This document shows, piece after piece, positions 25,189 through 35,361 of a DNA stretch of 64,000 nucleotides. Both the position numbers and the translations under genes were made by a program. Under the pieces are notes generated by a model, which was not told the origin of the DNA, ran no database searches, and saw only the letters and a program-made list of their open reading frames with translations. Position 1 is the stretch's first letter; each line of letters starts with the position of its first letter. The stretch comes from Anisus vortex (taxonomy: Eukaryota > Mollusca > Gastropoda > Planorbidae), in contig OX421495.1 in NCBI GenBank assembly GCA_949126835.1, positions 77,001 to 141,000 of the forward strand. The letters are read 5' to 3'.

Positions 25189-26973
25189 GACCTACTCAGC
25201 GGTAGCGCCGACCTACCCAGCGGTAGCGCCGACCTACTTAGCGGTGGCGCCGACCTACTCAGAGGTAGCGCCGGCCTTCTAAAAGGTAGCGCCGACGTAC
25301 TCAGATGTAGCGCTGACCTACCCAGTGGTAGCGCCGACAGACCCAGCGGTAGCGCCGACCTACTCAGCGGAAGCGCCGACCTACTTAGCGGTGACGCCGA
25401 CCTACTCAAAGGTAGCGCCGACCTACTAAAAGGTAGCGCCGACGTACTTAGCTGTAGCGCCGACCTACTAAGCGATAGCGCCGACCTACCCAGTGGTAGC
25501 GCCGACCTACTCAGCGGTAGCGCCGACCTACCCAGCGGTACCGCCGATCTACCCAGCGGTAGCGCCGACCTACCCAGCGGTAGCGCCGACCTACTTAGTG
25601 GTGGCGCCGACCTACTCAAAGGTAGCGCCAACCTACTAAATGGTAGCGCCGACGTACTCAGAGGTAGCGCTAACCTACCCAGCGGTAGCGCCGACCTTCC
25701 CAGTGGTAGCGCCGACCTACTTAGCGGTAGCGCCGACCTACTTAGCGGTGGCGCCGACCTATTCAGAGGTAGCGCCGACCTACTAAAAGTTAGCGCCGAC
25801 GTACCCAGCGGTAGCACCGACCTACCCAGCGGTAGCGCCGACCTACCCAGAAGTTGCGCCGACCTATCCGGCGGTAGCGCCGACCTACCCAGCGGTAGCG
25901 CCGACCTACTTAGCGGTGGCGCCGACCTACTAAAAGGTATCGCCGACGTACTCAGAGGTAGCGCCGCACTACCCAGCGGTAGCGCCGACCTACCCAACGG
26001 TAGCGCCGACCTACTCAGCGGTAGCGCCGACCTACGTAGCGGTGGCGCCGACCTATTCAAAGGTAGCGCAGACCTACTAAAAGTTAGCGCCGACGTACTT
26101 AGAGGTAGCGCCGACCTACCCAGCGGTAGCGTCGACCTACCCAGCGGTAGCGCCGACCTACTCAGCAGTAGCGCCGACCTACTTAGCGGTGGCGCCGACC
26201 TACTCAAAGGTAGCGCCGACCTACTAAAAGGAAGCGCCGACGTACTCAGCTATAGCGCCGACCATCTCAGCGGTAGCGCAGACCTACCCAGCGGTAGCGC
26301 CGACCTACTCAGCGGTAGCGCCGACCTACTCAAAGGTAGCGCGGACCTACTAAAAGGTAGCGCCGACGTATTCAGAGGTAGCGCCGACCTACTCAGAGGT
26401 AGCGCCTACCTACCCAGCGGTAGCGCCGACCCACTCAGCGGCAGCGCCGACCTACTTAGCGGTGGCGCCGACGTACTCAAAGGTAGCGCTAACCTACTAA
26501 AAGGTAGCGCCGACGTACTCAGCTGTAGCGGCGACCTACTCAGCGGTAGCGCCGACCTACCCAGCGGTAGCGCCGACCTACTTAGCGGTGGCGCCGACCT
26601 ACTCAGAGGTAGCGCCGGCCTTCTAAAAGGTAGCGCCGACGTACTCAGATGTAGCGCTGACCTACCCAGTGGTAGCGCCGACCTACCCAGCGGTAGCGCC
26701 GACCTACTCAGCGGAAGCGCCGACCTACTTAGCGGTGACGCCGACCTACTCAAAGGTAGCGCCGACCTACTAAAAGGTAGCGCCGACGTACTTAGCTGTA
26801 GCGCCGACCTACTAAGCGGTAGCGCCGACCTACCCAGCGGTAGCGCCGACCTACTCAGCGGTAGCGCCGACATACCCAGCGGTAGCGCCGATCTACCCAG
26901 CGGTAGCGCCGACCTACCCAGCGGTAGCGCCGACCTACTTAGTGGTGGCGCCGACCTACTCAAAGGTAGCGCT
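25189..26973 (+). repeat. Satellite block adjoining the insertion
   Basis: Contains two partial 525-type blocks (about 25190-25660 and 26520-26973) separated by mixed units, including GTTGCGCCGACCTATCCGG near 25853. The stretch around 25550-25700 holds the uninterrupted version of the sequence into which the 26974-28474 element inserted, with the target-like GTAGCGCC at 25622-25629. Nothing but 21-mers is present. Confidence 0.85.
26966..26973 (+). repeat. Left copy of probable 8-bp target-site duplication
   Basis: GTAGCGCT immediately precedes CAGGGG. Its partner GTAGCGCC follows the insert at 28475-28482. The single T/C difference is a common variant of the satellite. Since every unit contains this octamer, the match is supported by register, not by sequence rarity: the two arms overlap by about 8 bp when joined. 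Confidence 0.6.
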
Positions 26974-26987
26974 CAGGGGTGAAGCCA
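26974..26987 (+). repeat. Left terminal inverted repeat
   Basis: CAGGGGTGAAGCCA. It pairs with 27183-27196 with a single T/C mismatch at position 7. Confidence 0.75.
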
Positions 26988-27182
26988 GAAATTTTTTCCA
27001 GGGGGAGCTCAACTTTCGCGTGACAAATATTTACCAAATACCAGGGGGGCTAAACTTTCGCGTGACAAAGATTTACCAAATTTTTAGCGAATTTAATACA
27101 TATTTTTACAAAATCAGTTTAAAAAAATTATTTTTTTTTAAATTTCAGGGGGAGCTTAGCCCCCCTCAGCCCCCCCCCCCTG

Positions 27183-27196
27183 TGGCTTCGCCCCTG
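27183..27196 (-). repeat. Right terminal inverted repeat
   Basis: TGGCTTCGCCCCTG, whose reverse complement is CAGGGGCGAAGCCA. It follows the 11-base C run and directly abuts the first 115-bp repeat unit. Confidence 0.75.
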
Positions 27197-28474
27197 CTTG
27201 TGAGTCTGCCATCAAAAAGAATACTATAACACTACAACTATGATGCAGTCAAACACGAAGCAAGTGAATTTTTCCAACCTAGTTCTCTAAGTTGGATATT
27301 TAGTCACTCACTTGTGAGTCTGCCATCAGAAAGAATACCTATACTACTACAACTATGATGGAGTCAAACACGAAGCAAGTGAATTTTTTTCCAACCTAGT
27401 TCTCTAAGTTAGATATTTAATCACTCACTTGTGAGTCTGCCATCAAAATGAATACTATACAACTACAACTATGATGAAGTCAAACACAAAGCAAGTGAAT
27501 TTTTCCAACCTAGTTCTCTAAGTTAGATATTTAATCACTCACTTGTGAGTCTGCCATCAAAATGAATACTATACAACTACAACTATGATGGAGTCAAACA
27601 CAAAGCAAGTGAATTTTTCCAACCTAGTTCTCTAAGTTAGATATTTAATCACTCACTTGTGAGTCTGCCATCAAAATGAATACTATACAACTACAACTAT
27701 GATGGAGTCAAACACAAAGCAAGTGAATTTTTCCAACCTAGTTCTATAAGTTGGATTTCTAGTCACTCACTTGTGAGTAAGTCTGCCATCAGAAAGAATA
27801 CCTATACAACTACAACTATGACGGAGTCAAACACGAAGCAAGTGAATTTTTCCAACCTAGTTCTCTAAGTTGGATATTTAGTCACTCACTCATTGAGTCT
27901 GCCATCAAAAAGAATACTATAACACTACAGCTATGATGTAGTCAAACCCAAAGCAAGTGAATTTTTCCAACCTAGTTCTCTAAGTTGGATATTTAGTCAC
28001 TCACTTGTGAGTCTGCCATCCGAAAGAATACCTATACAACTACAACTATGATGAAGTCAAACACGAAGCAAGTGAATTTTTCCAACCTAGTTCTCTAAGT
28101 TGGATATTTAATCACTCACTTGTGAGTCTGCCATCAGAAAAAATACCTATACAACTACAACTATGATGGAGTCAAACACGAAGCAAGTTACTTTTTCCAA
28201 CCTAGTTCTATAAGTTGGATTTCTAGTCACTCACTTGTGAGTGAGTCTGCCATCAGAAAGAATACCTATACAACTACAACTATGATGGAGTCAAACACGA
28301 AGCAAGTGAATTTTTCCAACATAGTTCTCTAAGTTGGATAATTAGTCACTCACTTGTGAGTCTGCCATCCGAAAGAATACCTATACAACTAAAACTATGA
28401 TGGAGTCAAACACGAAGCAAGTTAATTTTTCCAACCTAGTTCTCTAAGTTGGATATTTAATCACTCACTTGTGA
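27197..28474 (+). repeat. 114-119-bp tandem repeat, 11 copies
   Basis: Units begin CTTGTGAGTCTGCCATC at 27197, 27311, 27428, 27542, 27656, 27770, about 27889, 28004, 28119, 28234 and 28353, with a last CTTGTGAG at 28468. Each reads through CAACTATGATG, GTCAAACACGAAGC, AAGTGAATTTTTCC and TAGTCACTCA. Length differences come from short changes such as an extra TAAG or GTGA near the unit start (27778, 28242) and T-run length. Each unit is an imperfect palindrome: outer arms CAAGTGA and TCACTTG, inner arms TCCAACCTAG and CTAAGTTGGA around a TTCT loop (27273-27296 in unit 1), and a CTCAC-TT-GTGAG inverted repeat at the unit boundary. It is unrelated to the 21-mer satellite. Confidence 0.92.
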
Positions 28475-28482
28475 GTAGCGCC
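28475..28482 (+). repeat. Right copy of probable 8-bp target-site duplication
   Basis: GTAGCGCC where the satellite resumes after CTTGTGA; the initial G is shared with the preceding CTTGTGAG. It is the partner of 26966-26973. Confidence 0.6.
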
Positions 28483-30674
28483 AACCTACTAAATGGTAGC
28501 GCCGACGTACTCAGAGGTAGCGCCAACCTACCCAGCGGTAGCGCTGACCTTCCCTGTGGTAGCGCCGACCTACTCAGCGGTAGCGCCGACCTATTCAAAG
28601 GTAGCGCCCACCTACTAAAAGGTAGCGCCGACGTACCCAGCGGTAGCGCTGACCTACCCAGCGGTAGCGCCGACCTACCCAGCGGTAGCGCCGACCTATC
28701 CGTTGGTAGCGCCGACCTACCCTGCGGTAGCGCCGACCTACCCAGCGGTAGCGCCGACCTACTTAGCGGTGGCGCCGACCTACTGAAATGTAGCGCTGAC
28801 CTACTAAAAGGTATCGCCGACGTACTCAGAGGTAGCGCCGCACTACCCAGCGGTAGCGCCGACCTACCCAACGGTAGCGCCGACCTACTCAGCGGTAGCG
28901 CCGACCTACGTAGCGGTGGCACCGACGTGCTCAAAGGTAGCGCTAACCTACTAAAAGGTAGCGCCGACGTACCCAGCGGTTGCGCCGACCTACCCAGCGG
29001 TAGCGCCGACCTACCCAGCGGTAGCGCCGACCTACTTAGCGGTGGCGCCGACCTACTCAGAGGTAGCGCCGACCTTCCCAGCGGTAGCGCCGACCTACCT
29101 AGCGGTAGCGCCGACCTACCCAGCGGTAGCGATGTCCTACTCAGCGGTAGCGACGACCTACTTAGCGGTGGCACCGACGTACTCAAAGGTAGCGCTAACC
29201 TACTAAAAGGTAGCGCCGACGTACTCAGAGGTAGCGCCGACCTACCCAGCGGTAGCGCCGACCTTCCCAGTGGTTGCGCCGACCTACTCAGCGGTATCGC
29301 CGACCTACTTAGCGGTGGCGCCGACCTACTCAAAGGTAGCGCCGACCTACTAAAAGGTAGCGCCGACGTACTCAGCAGTAGCGCCGACCTACTCAGCGGT
29401 AGCGCCGACCTACCCAGTGGTAACGCCGACCTACCCAGCGGTAGCGCCGACCTACCCAGCGGTAGCGCCGACCTACCCAGCGGTAGCGCCGACATACCCG
29501 GCGGTAGTGCCGACCAACCCAGCGGTAGCGCCGACCCACCCAGCGGTAGCGCCAACCTACTTAGCAGTGGCGCCAACCTACTGAAAGGTAGCGCCGACCT
29601 ACTAAAAGGTAGCGCCGACGTACTAAGAGACCGCGCCGCACTACCCAGCGGTAGCGCCGACCTACCCAGCGGTAGCGCCGACCTACCCAGCGGTAGCGCC
29701 GTCCTGCTCAGCGGTAGCGAAGACCTACTTAGCGGTGGCACCGATGTACTCAAAGGTAGCGCTAACCTACTAAAAGGTAGCGCCGACGTACTCAGCTGTA
29801 GCGCCGACCTACTCAGCGGTAGCGCCGACCTACCCAGCGGTAGCGCCGACCTACCCAGCGGTAGCGCCGACCTACTTAGCGGTGGCGCCGACCTACTCAA
29901 AGGTAGCGCCGGCCTACTAAAAGTTAGCGCCGACGTACTTAGAGGTAGCGCCGACCTACCCAGCGGTAGCGCCGACCTACCCAGCGGTAGTGCCGACCTA
30001 CTCAGCGGTAGCGCCGACGTACTTAGCGGTGGCGCCGACCTACTCAAATGTAGCGCCGACCTACTAAAAGGTAGCGCCGACGTACTCAGCTGTAGCGCCG
30101 ACCTTCTCAGCGGTAGCGCAGACCTACCCAGCGGTAGCGCCGACCTACTCAGCGGTAGCGCCGACCTACTCAAAAGTAGCGCCGACCTACTAAAAGGTAG
30201 CGAAGACGTATTCAGAGGTAGCGCCGACCTACTCAGAGGTAGCGCCGACCTACTAAAAGGTAGCGCTGACGTATTCAGAGGTAGCGCCGACCCACTCAGA
30301 GGTAGCGCCGACCTACTAAAAGGTAGCGCCGACCTACTAAAAGGTAACGCCGACATACTCAGAGGTAGCACCGACCTACTCAGCGGTAGCGCCAACCTAC
30401 TCAAAGGTAGTGCCGGCCTACTAAAAGTAAGCGCCGACCTACTTAGCGGTGGCACCGACGTACTCAAAGGTAGCGCTAACCTACTAAAAGGTAGCGCCGA
30501 CGTACTCAGCTGTAGCGCCGACCTAATCAGCGGTAGCGCCGACCTACCCAGCGGTAGCGCCGACCTACCCAGCGGTAGCGCCGACCTACCTAGCGGTAGC
30601 GCCATCTTACTCAGCGGTAGCGACGACCTACTTAGCGGTGGCACCGACGTACTCAAAGGTAGCGCTAACCTACT
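28475..30674 (+). repeat. Satellite block between insertion and HOR-A junction
   Basis: About 2.2 kb of mixed 21-mers. The first ~110 bp match 8926-9030. Homogenised TACCCAGCGG runs occur near 28640-28760 and 29400-29560. Variants include GGTAGTGCCGACCAACC (29505) and AGAGACCGCGCCGC (29625). It closes with GGCACCGACG and ACTAAAAGGTTAGCG, the HOR-A junction. Confidence 0.85.
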
Positions 30675-32368
30675 AAAAGGTTAGCGCCGACGTACTCAGC
30701 TGTAGCGCCCACCTAATCAGCGGTAGCGCCGACCTACCCAGCGGTAGCGCCGACCTACCCAGCGGTAGCGCCGACCTACTTAGCCGTGGAGCCGACCTAC
30801 TCAAAGGTAGCGCCGGCCTACCCAGCGGTAGCGCCAACCTACTCAGCGGTAGCGCCGACGTATTTAGCGGTGGCGCCGACCTACTCAAAGGTAGCGCCGA
30901 ACTACTAAAAATTAGCGCCGACGTACTCAGGTGTGGCGCCGACCTTCTCAGCGGTAGCGCAGACCTACCCATCAGTAGCGCTGACCTACTCAGCGGTAGC
31001 GCCGACCTACTTAAAAGTAGCGCCGACCTACTATAAGGTAGCGAAGACGCATTTAGAGGTAGCGCCGACCTACTCAGAGGTAGCGCCGACCTACTAAAAG
31101 GTAGCGCCGACGTATTCAGAGGTAGCGCCGACCTACTCAGAGGTAGCGCCGACCTACCCAGCGGTAGCGCCGACCCACTCAGCGGTAGCGCCGACCTACT
31201 TAAAAGTAGCGCCGACCTACTATAAGGTAGCGAAGACGTATTTAGAGGTAGCGCCGACCTACTCAGAGGTAGCACCGACCTACTAAAAGGTAGCGCCGAC
31301 GTATTCAGAGGTAGCGCCGACCTACTCAAAGGTAGCGCCGACCTACTAAAAGGTAGCGCCGACGTACTCAGCTGTAGCGCCGACCTACTCAGCGGTAGCG
31401 CTGACGTACTCAAAGGTAGCGCCGACATACTAAAAGGTAGCGCCGACGTACTCAGAGGTAGCGCCGACCTACTCAAAGGTAGCGCCGACCTACTAAAAGG
31501 TAGCACCGACGTACTCAGCTGTAGCGCCGACCTACTCAGCGGTAGCGCCGACCTACTCAAAGGTAGCGTCGACATACTAAAAGGTAGCGCCGACCTACTA
31601 AAGGTAGCGCCGACATACTCAGCTGTAGCGCCGACCTACTCAGCGGTAGCGCCGACCTACTCAAAGGTAGCGCCGACATACTAAAAGGTATCGCCGACGT
31701 ACTCAGAGGTAGCGCCGACCTACTCAAAGGTAGCGCCGACCTACTCAAAGGTAGCGCCGACCTACTAAAAGGTAGCGCAGACGTACTCAGAGGTAGCGCC
31801 GCACTACCCAGCGGAAGCGCTGACCTACCCAGTGGTAGCGCCGTCCTACTCAGCGGTAGCGCCGACCTACTTAGCGGTGGCACCGACGTACTCAAAGGTA
31901 GCGCTAACCTACTAAAAGGTAGCGCCAACTTACTCAGCTGTAGCGCCGACCTACTCAGAGGTAGCGCCAACCTACTCAGCGGTAGCGCCGACCTTCTAAA
32001 AGGTAGCGCCGACATACTCTGAGGTAGCGCCGACCTACTCAAAGGTAGCGCCAACCTACTCAAAGGTAGTGCCGGCCCACTAAAAGTTAGCGCCGACCTA
32101 CCCAGGGGTAGCGCCGACCTACCCAGCGGTAGCGCCGACCTACTTAACGGTGGCACCGACGTACTCAAAGGTAGCGCTAACCTACTAAAAGGTAGCGCCG
32201 ACGTACTCAGCTGAAGCGCCGACCTAATGAGCGGTAGCGCCGACCTACCCAGCGGTAGCGCCGACCTACCCAGCGGTAGCGCCGTCCTACCCAGCGGTAG
32301 CGCCGACCTACTTAGCGGTGGCGCCGACCTACTCAGAGGTAGTGCCAGCCTACTAAAAGGTAGCGCCG
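30675..32368 (+). repeat. HOR-A partial copy to the right of the insertion
   Basis: Begins with the 22-bp junction unit at 30675 and follows the distal part of HOR-A as in 3145-5460: CGTATTTAGCGG, CAGGTGTGGCG, two CTATAAGGTAGCGAAGACG units, CGTCGACATAC at about 31568, the 20-bp CTACTAAAGG unit and CATACTCTGAGG at about 32012. It diverges from HOR-A near 32368, where ACTAAGAGATAGCGCTGACC appears. It carries many private changes relative to the copies at 36, 10538 and 12239, so it has not been kept uniform with them. Confidence 0.8.
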
Positions 32369-33240
32369 ACGTACTAAGAGATAGCGCTGACCTACTTAGT
32401 GGTAGCGCCGACCTACCCAGCGGTAGCGCCGACCTACCCAGCGGTAGCGCCGACCTACTCAGCGGTAGCGCCGACCTACTTAGCGGTGACGCCGACCTAC
32501 TCAAAGGTAGCGCCGACCTACTAAAAGGTAGCGCCGACGTACTTAGCTGTAGCGCCGACCTACCCAGCGTAGCGCCGACCTACCCAGCGGTAGCGCCGAC
32601 CTACTTAGCGGTAGCGCCGACCTACTCAAAGGTAGCGCCGACATACTAAAAGGTAGCGCCGACGTATTCAGAGGTAGCGCCGACCTACTTAGAGGTAGCG
32701 CCGACCTACCCAGCGGTAGCGCGGACCCACTCAGCGGTAGCGCCGACCTACTTAGCGGTAGCGCCGACCTACCCAGCGGTAGCGCTGACCTACTTAGCGG
32801 TGGCGCCCACCTACTCAAAGGTAGCGCCGGCCTACTAAAAGTTAGCGCCGACGTACTCAGAGGTAGCGCTGACCTACCCAGCGGTAGCGCCGACCTACCC
32901 TGCGGTTGCGCCGACCTACCCAGCGGTAGCGCCGACCTACTCAGCGGTAGCGCCGACCTACTTAGCGGTGACGCCGACCTACTAAAAGGTAGCGCCAACC
33001 TACTAAAAGGTAGCACAAACCTACCCAGCGGTAGCGCCGACCTTCCCAGTGGTAGCGCCGACCTACCCAGCGGTAGCGCCGACCTACTCAGCGGAAGCGC
33101 CGACCTACCCAGCGGTAGCGCCGACTTACTAAGCGTTAGCGCCGACCTATCCAGTGGTAGCTTCGACTTACTCAGCGTTAGCGCCGATCTACTTAACGGT
33201 AGCGCCGACCTACTTAGCGGTGGCGCTGACCTACTCAAAG
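32369..33240 (+). repeat. Transition block from HOR-A to HOR-B
   Basis: Unit order changes here. CTTAGCTGTAGCG and a 20-bp unit CCCAGCGTAGCG (about 32569) are followed by HOR-B-type units CCCACCTACTCAAAGG, CTTACTAAGCGTTAGCG, CTTCGACTTACTCAGCG and CGATCTACTTAACGG that lead into the first GCAGCCCTTA marker. Confidence 0.75.
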
Positions 33241-35361
33241 GCAGCCCTTACCTACTTAGCGGTGGCGCCGACCTACTCAAAGGTAGCGCAGACCTACTCA
33301 AAGGTAGCGCCGACGTACTCAGAGGTAGCGCCATCATACTCAGCGGGAGCGCCGACCTACCCAGCGGTAGCACCGACCTACCCAGCGGTAGCGTCGACCT
33401 ACCCGGCGACACCACCGACCTACCCAGCGGTAGCGCTGACCTACTTAGCGGTTGCGCCGACCTACTTAGCGGTGGCGCCGACCTACTCAAAGGTAGCGCC
33501 GACATACTAAAAGGTAGCGCCGACGTACTCAGAGCTAGCGCCGACCTACCCAGCGGTAGTGCCGACCTACTAAAAGGTAGCGCCGACGTATTCAGAGAAA
33601 GCGCCGACCTACCCAGCGGTAGCGCCGACCTACCCGGCGGTAGCGCCGACCTACTTGGAGGTGGCGCCGACATACTCAGCGGTAGCGCCGACCTACTTAG
33701 CGGTGACGCCGACCTACTCAAAGGTAGCGCCGACCTACTAAAAGGTAGCACCAACCTACCCAGCGGTACCGCCGACCTTCCCAGTGGTAGCGCCGACCTA
33801 CCCAGCGCTAGCGCCGACCTACTCAGCGAGCGCGCCGACCTACCCAGCGGTAGCGCCGACCTAATCAGCGGTAGCGCCGACCTACTTAACGGTGACGCCG
33901 ACCTACTCAAAGGTAGCGCCGACCTACTAAAAGGTAGCGCCGACGTACTTAGCTGTAGCGCCGACCTACCCAGCGGTAGCGCCGACCTACCCAGCGGTAG
34001 CGCCGACCTACTTAGCGGTAGCGCCGACCTACTCAAAGGTAGCGCCGACCTACTAAAAGGTAGCGCCGACGTATTCAGAGGTAGAGCCGACCTACTCAAA
34101 AGTAGCGCCGACCTACTAAAAGGTAGCGAAGACGTACTCAGAGGTAGCGCCGACCGACCCAGTGGTAGCGCCGACCCACTCAGCGGTAGTGCCGACCTAC
34201 TTAGCGGTGGCGCCGACCTACTCAAAGGTAGCGCCGACCTACTAAAAGGTAGCGCCGACGTACTCAGCTGTAGCGCCGACCTACTCAGCGGTAGCGACGA
34301 CCTACTCAAAGGTAGCGCCGATCTAATAAAAGGTAGCGCCGACCTACTAAAAGGTAGCGCCGACATACTCAGCTGTAGCGCCGACCTACTCAGCGGTAGC
34401 GCCGACCTACTTAAAGGTAGCGCGGACCTACTAAAAGGTAGCGCCGACGTACTCAGAGGTAGCGCCGACCTACTCAAAGGTAGAGCCGACCTACTAAAAG
34501 GTAGCGCCGACGTACTCAGAGGTAGCGCCGCGCTACCCAGCGGTAGCGCTGACCTACCCAGCGGTAGCGCCGTCCTACTCAGCGGTAGCGCCGACCTACT
34601 TAGCGGTGGCACCGACGTACTCAAAGTTAGCGCTAACCTATTAAAAGGTAGCGCCAACGTACTCAGCTGTAGCGCCGACCTACTCAGAGGTAGCGCCGAC
34701 CTACTCAGCGGTAGCGCCTACCTACTAAAAGGTAGCGCCGACATACTCAGAGGTAGCGCCGACCTACTCAAAGGTAGCGCCAACCTACTCAAAGGTAGTG
34801 CCGGCCTACTAAAAGTTAGCGCCGACGTACTTAGAAGGAGCGCCGACCTACCCAGCGGTAGTGCCGACCTACCCAGCGGTAGCGCCGACCTACGCAGCAG
34901 TAGCGCCGACCTACTTAGCGGTGGCGCCGACCTACTCAAAAGTAGCGCCGACCTACTAAAAGGAAGCGCCGACGTACTCAGCTGTAGCGCCGACCTTCTC
35001 AGCGGTAGCGCAGACCTACCCAGCGGTAGCGCCGACCTACCCTGCGGTAGCGCCGACCTACTCAGCGGTAGCGCCGACCTACTTAGCGGTGACGCCGACC
35101 TACTAAAAGATAGCGCCGACCTACTAAAAGGTAGCGCAAACCTACCCGGCGGTAGCGCCGACGTTCCCAGTGGTAGCGCCGACCTACCCAGCGGTAGCGC
35201 CGACCTACTCAGCGGTAGCGCCGACCTACCCAGCGGTAGAGCCGACCTACTCAGCGGTTGCGCCGACCTACCCAGCGGTAGCGCCGACTTACTCATCGTT
35301 AGCGCCGATCTACTCAACGGTAGCGCCGACCTACTTAGCGGTGGCGCTGACCTACTCAAAG
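33241..35361 (+). repeat. HOR-B block 1, subtype Y, 2,121 bp
   Basis: Starts at the first GCAGCCCTTACC marker and spans 101 units exactly. Subtype Y is recognised by CATACTCAGCGGGAGCG directly after the CAGAGG unit. It includes CGGCGACACCACCG (33413), GAGCGCGCC (33828) and CGACCGACCCAGTGG (34152). Confidence 0.85.

Larger units (their letters stand above)
1..26973 (+). repeat. 21-bp satellite array, left arm
   Basis: About 1,284 head-to-tail copies of a 21-bp unit: GGTAGCGCCGACC followed by TACTCAGC. All copies lie in one orientation. Recurrent subtypes replace the tail by TACCCAGC, TACTTAGC, TACTCAAA, TACTAAAA or TACTCAGA, replace ACCTAC by ACGTAC, or start GGTGGCGCC or GGTAGCGCT. The consensus is about 67% G+C with three CpGs per unit. 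Three of six frames have no stop, giving heptads GSADLLS and VAPTYSA on plus and RSALPLS on minus, so all long reading frames here are treated as non-coding. The array continues past the left edge of the window and ends at the insertion at 26974. I do not recognise the satellite family. Confidence 0.97.
26974..27196. mobile_element. MITE-like non-autonomous DNA transposon, hAT-like ends
   Basis: The 223-bp element starts CAGGGGTGAAGCCA and ends TGGCTTCGCCCCTG, 14-bp inverted repeats with one mismatch. A CAGGGG-type terminus is common in hAT elements, which make 8-bp target duplications; the family assignment is inference. Inside are a 42-bp-spaced direct repeat of AACTTTCGCGTGACAAA (27011 and 27053), three CAGGGGG-type motifs (26999, 27040, 27146), a T run at 27131-27139 and a C run at 27170-27180. 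No transposase is encoded. The 8 bp right after the element (CTTGTGAG) do not match the 8 bp before it, so its own right target duplicate is absent. Confidence 0.65.
26974..28474. mobile_element. Composite 1,501-bp insertion in the satellite
   Basis: An abrupt change from the GC-rich 21-mers to AT-rich sequence and back. The insert has two parts: a 223-bp TIR-bounded element (26974-27196) and 11 tandem copies of a 114-119-bp repeat (27197-28474). No protein-coding region is visible; the small open frame at 26942-27229 begins in the satellite and runs through low-complexity sequence. Removing the insert with one 8-bp flank restores a sequence that matches 25550-25700 and, on the right side, 8926-9030. 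This argues for a single insertion event into an existing array. Whether it arrived as one unit or was built in place is not settled. Confidence 0.8.

Noticed and set aside
1..26973. CRISPR array
   Set aside because: Repeats are directly adjacent with no unique spacers, variation is spread over the unit, and there are no cas-like genes.
27131..27180. T run and C run as a rho-independent terminator or a retroposon tail
   Set aside because: The runs are internal to a TIR-bounded element, there is no GC hairpin followed by T run on either strand in the right order, and no gene lies upstream.
26942..27229. 95-codon plus-strand open frame crossing the satellite/insert junction
   Set aside because: It joins satellite, MITE-like sequence, homopolymer runs and the first 115-bp unit. 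No domain is visible, and it is a chance frame.
27197..28474. CRISPR-like array of 115-bp periodicity
   Set aside because: The whole 115-bp unit is repeated; there are no variable spacers between short repeats.
26974..28474. Helitron-type element (begins TC, hairpin near the end)
   Set aside because: The right end is CTTGTGAG, not CTRR preceded by a short hairpin, insertion is not between A and T, and a target duplication seems to be present.
28471..30684. 737-codon plus-strand open frame of GSADLLS heptads, silk- or adhesive-like
   Set aside because: It starts inside the end of the insertion and is overlapped almost exactly by a minus-strand open frame. Composition follows directly from the repeat unit, and related blocks have TAA or TGA in this frame.
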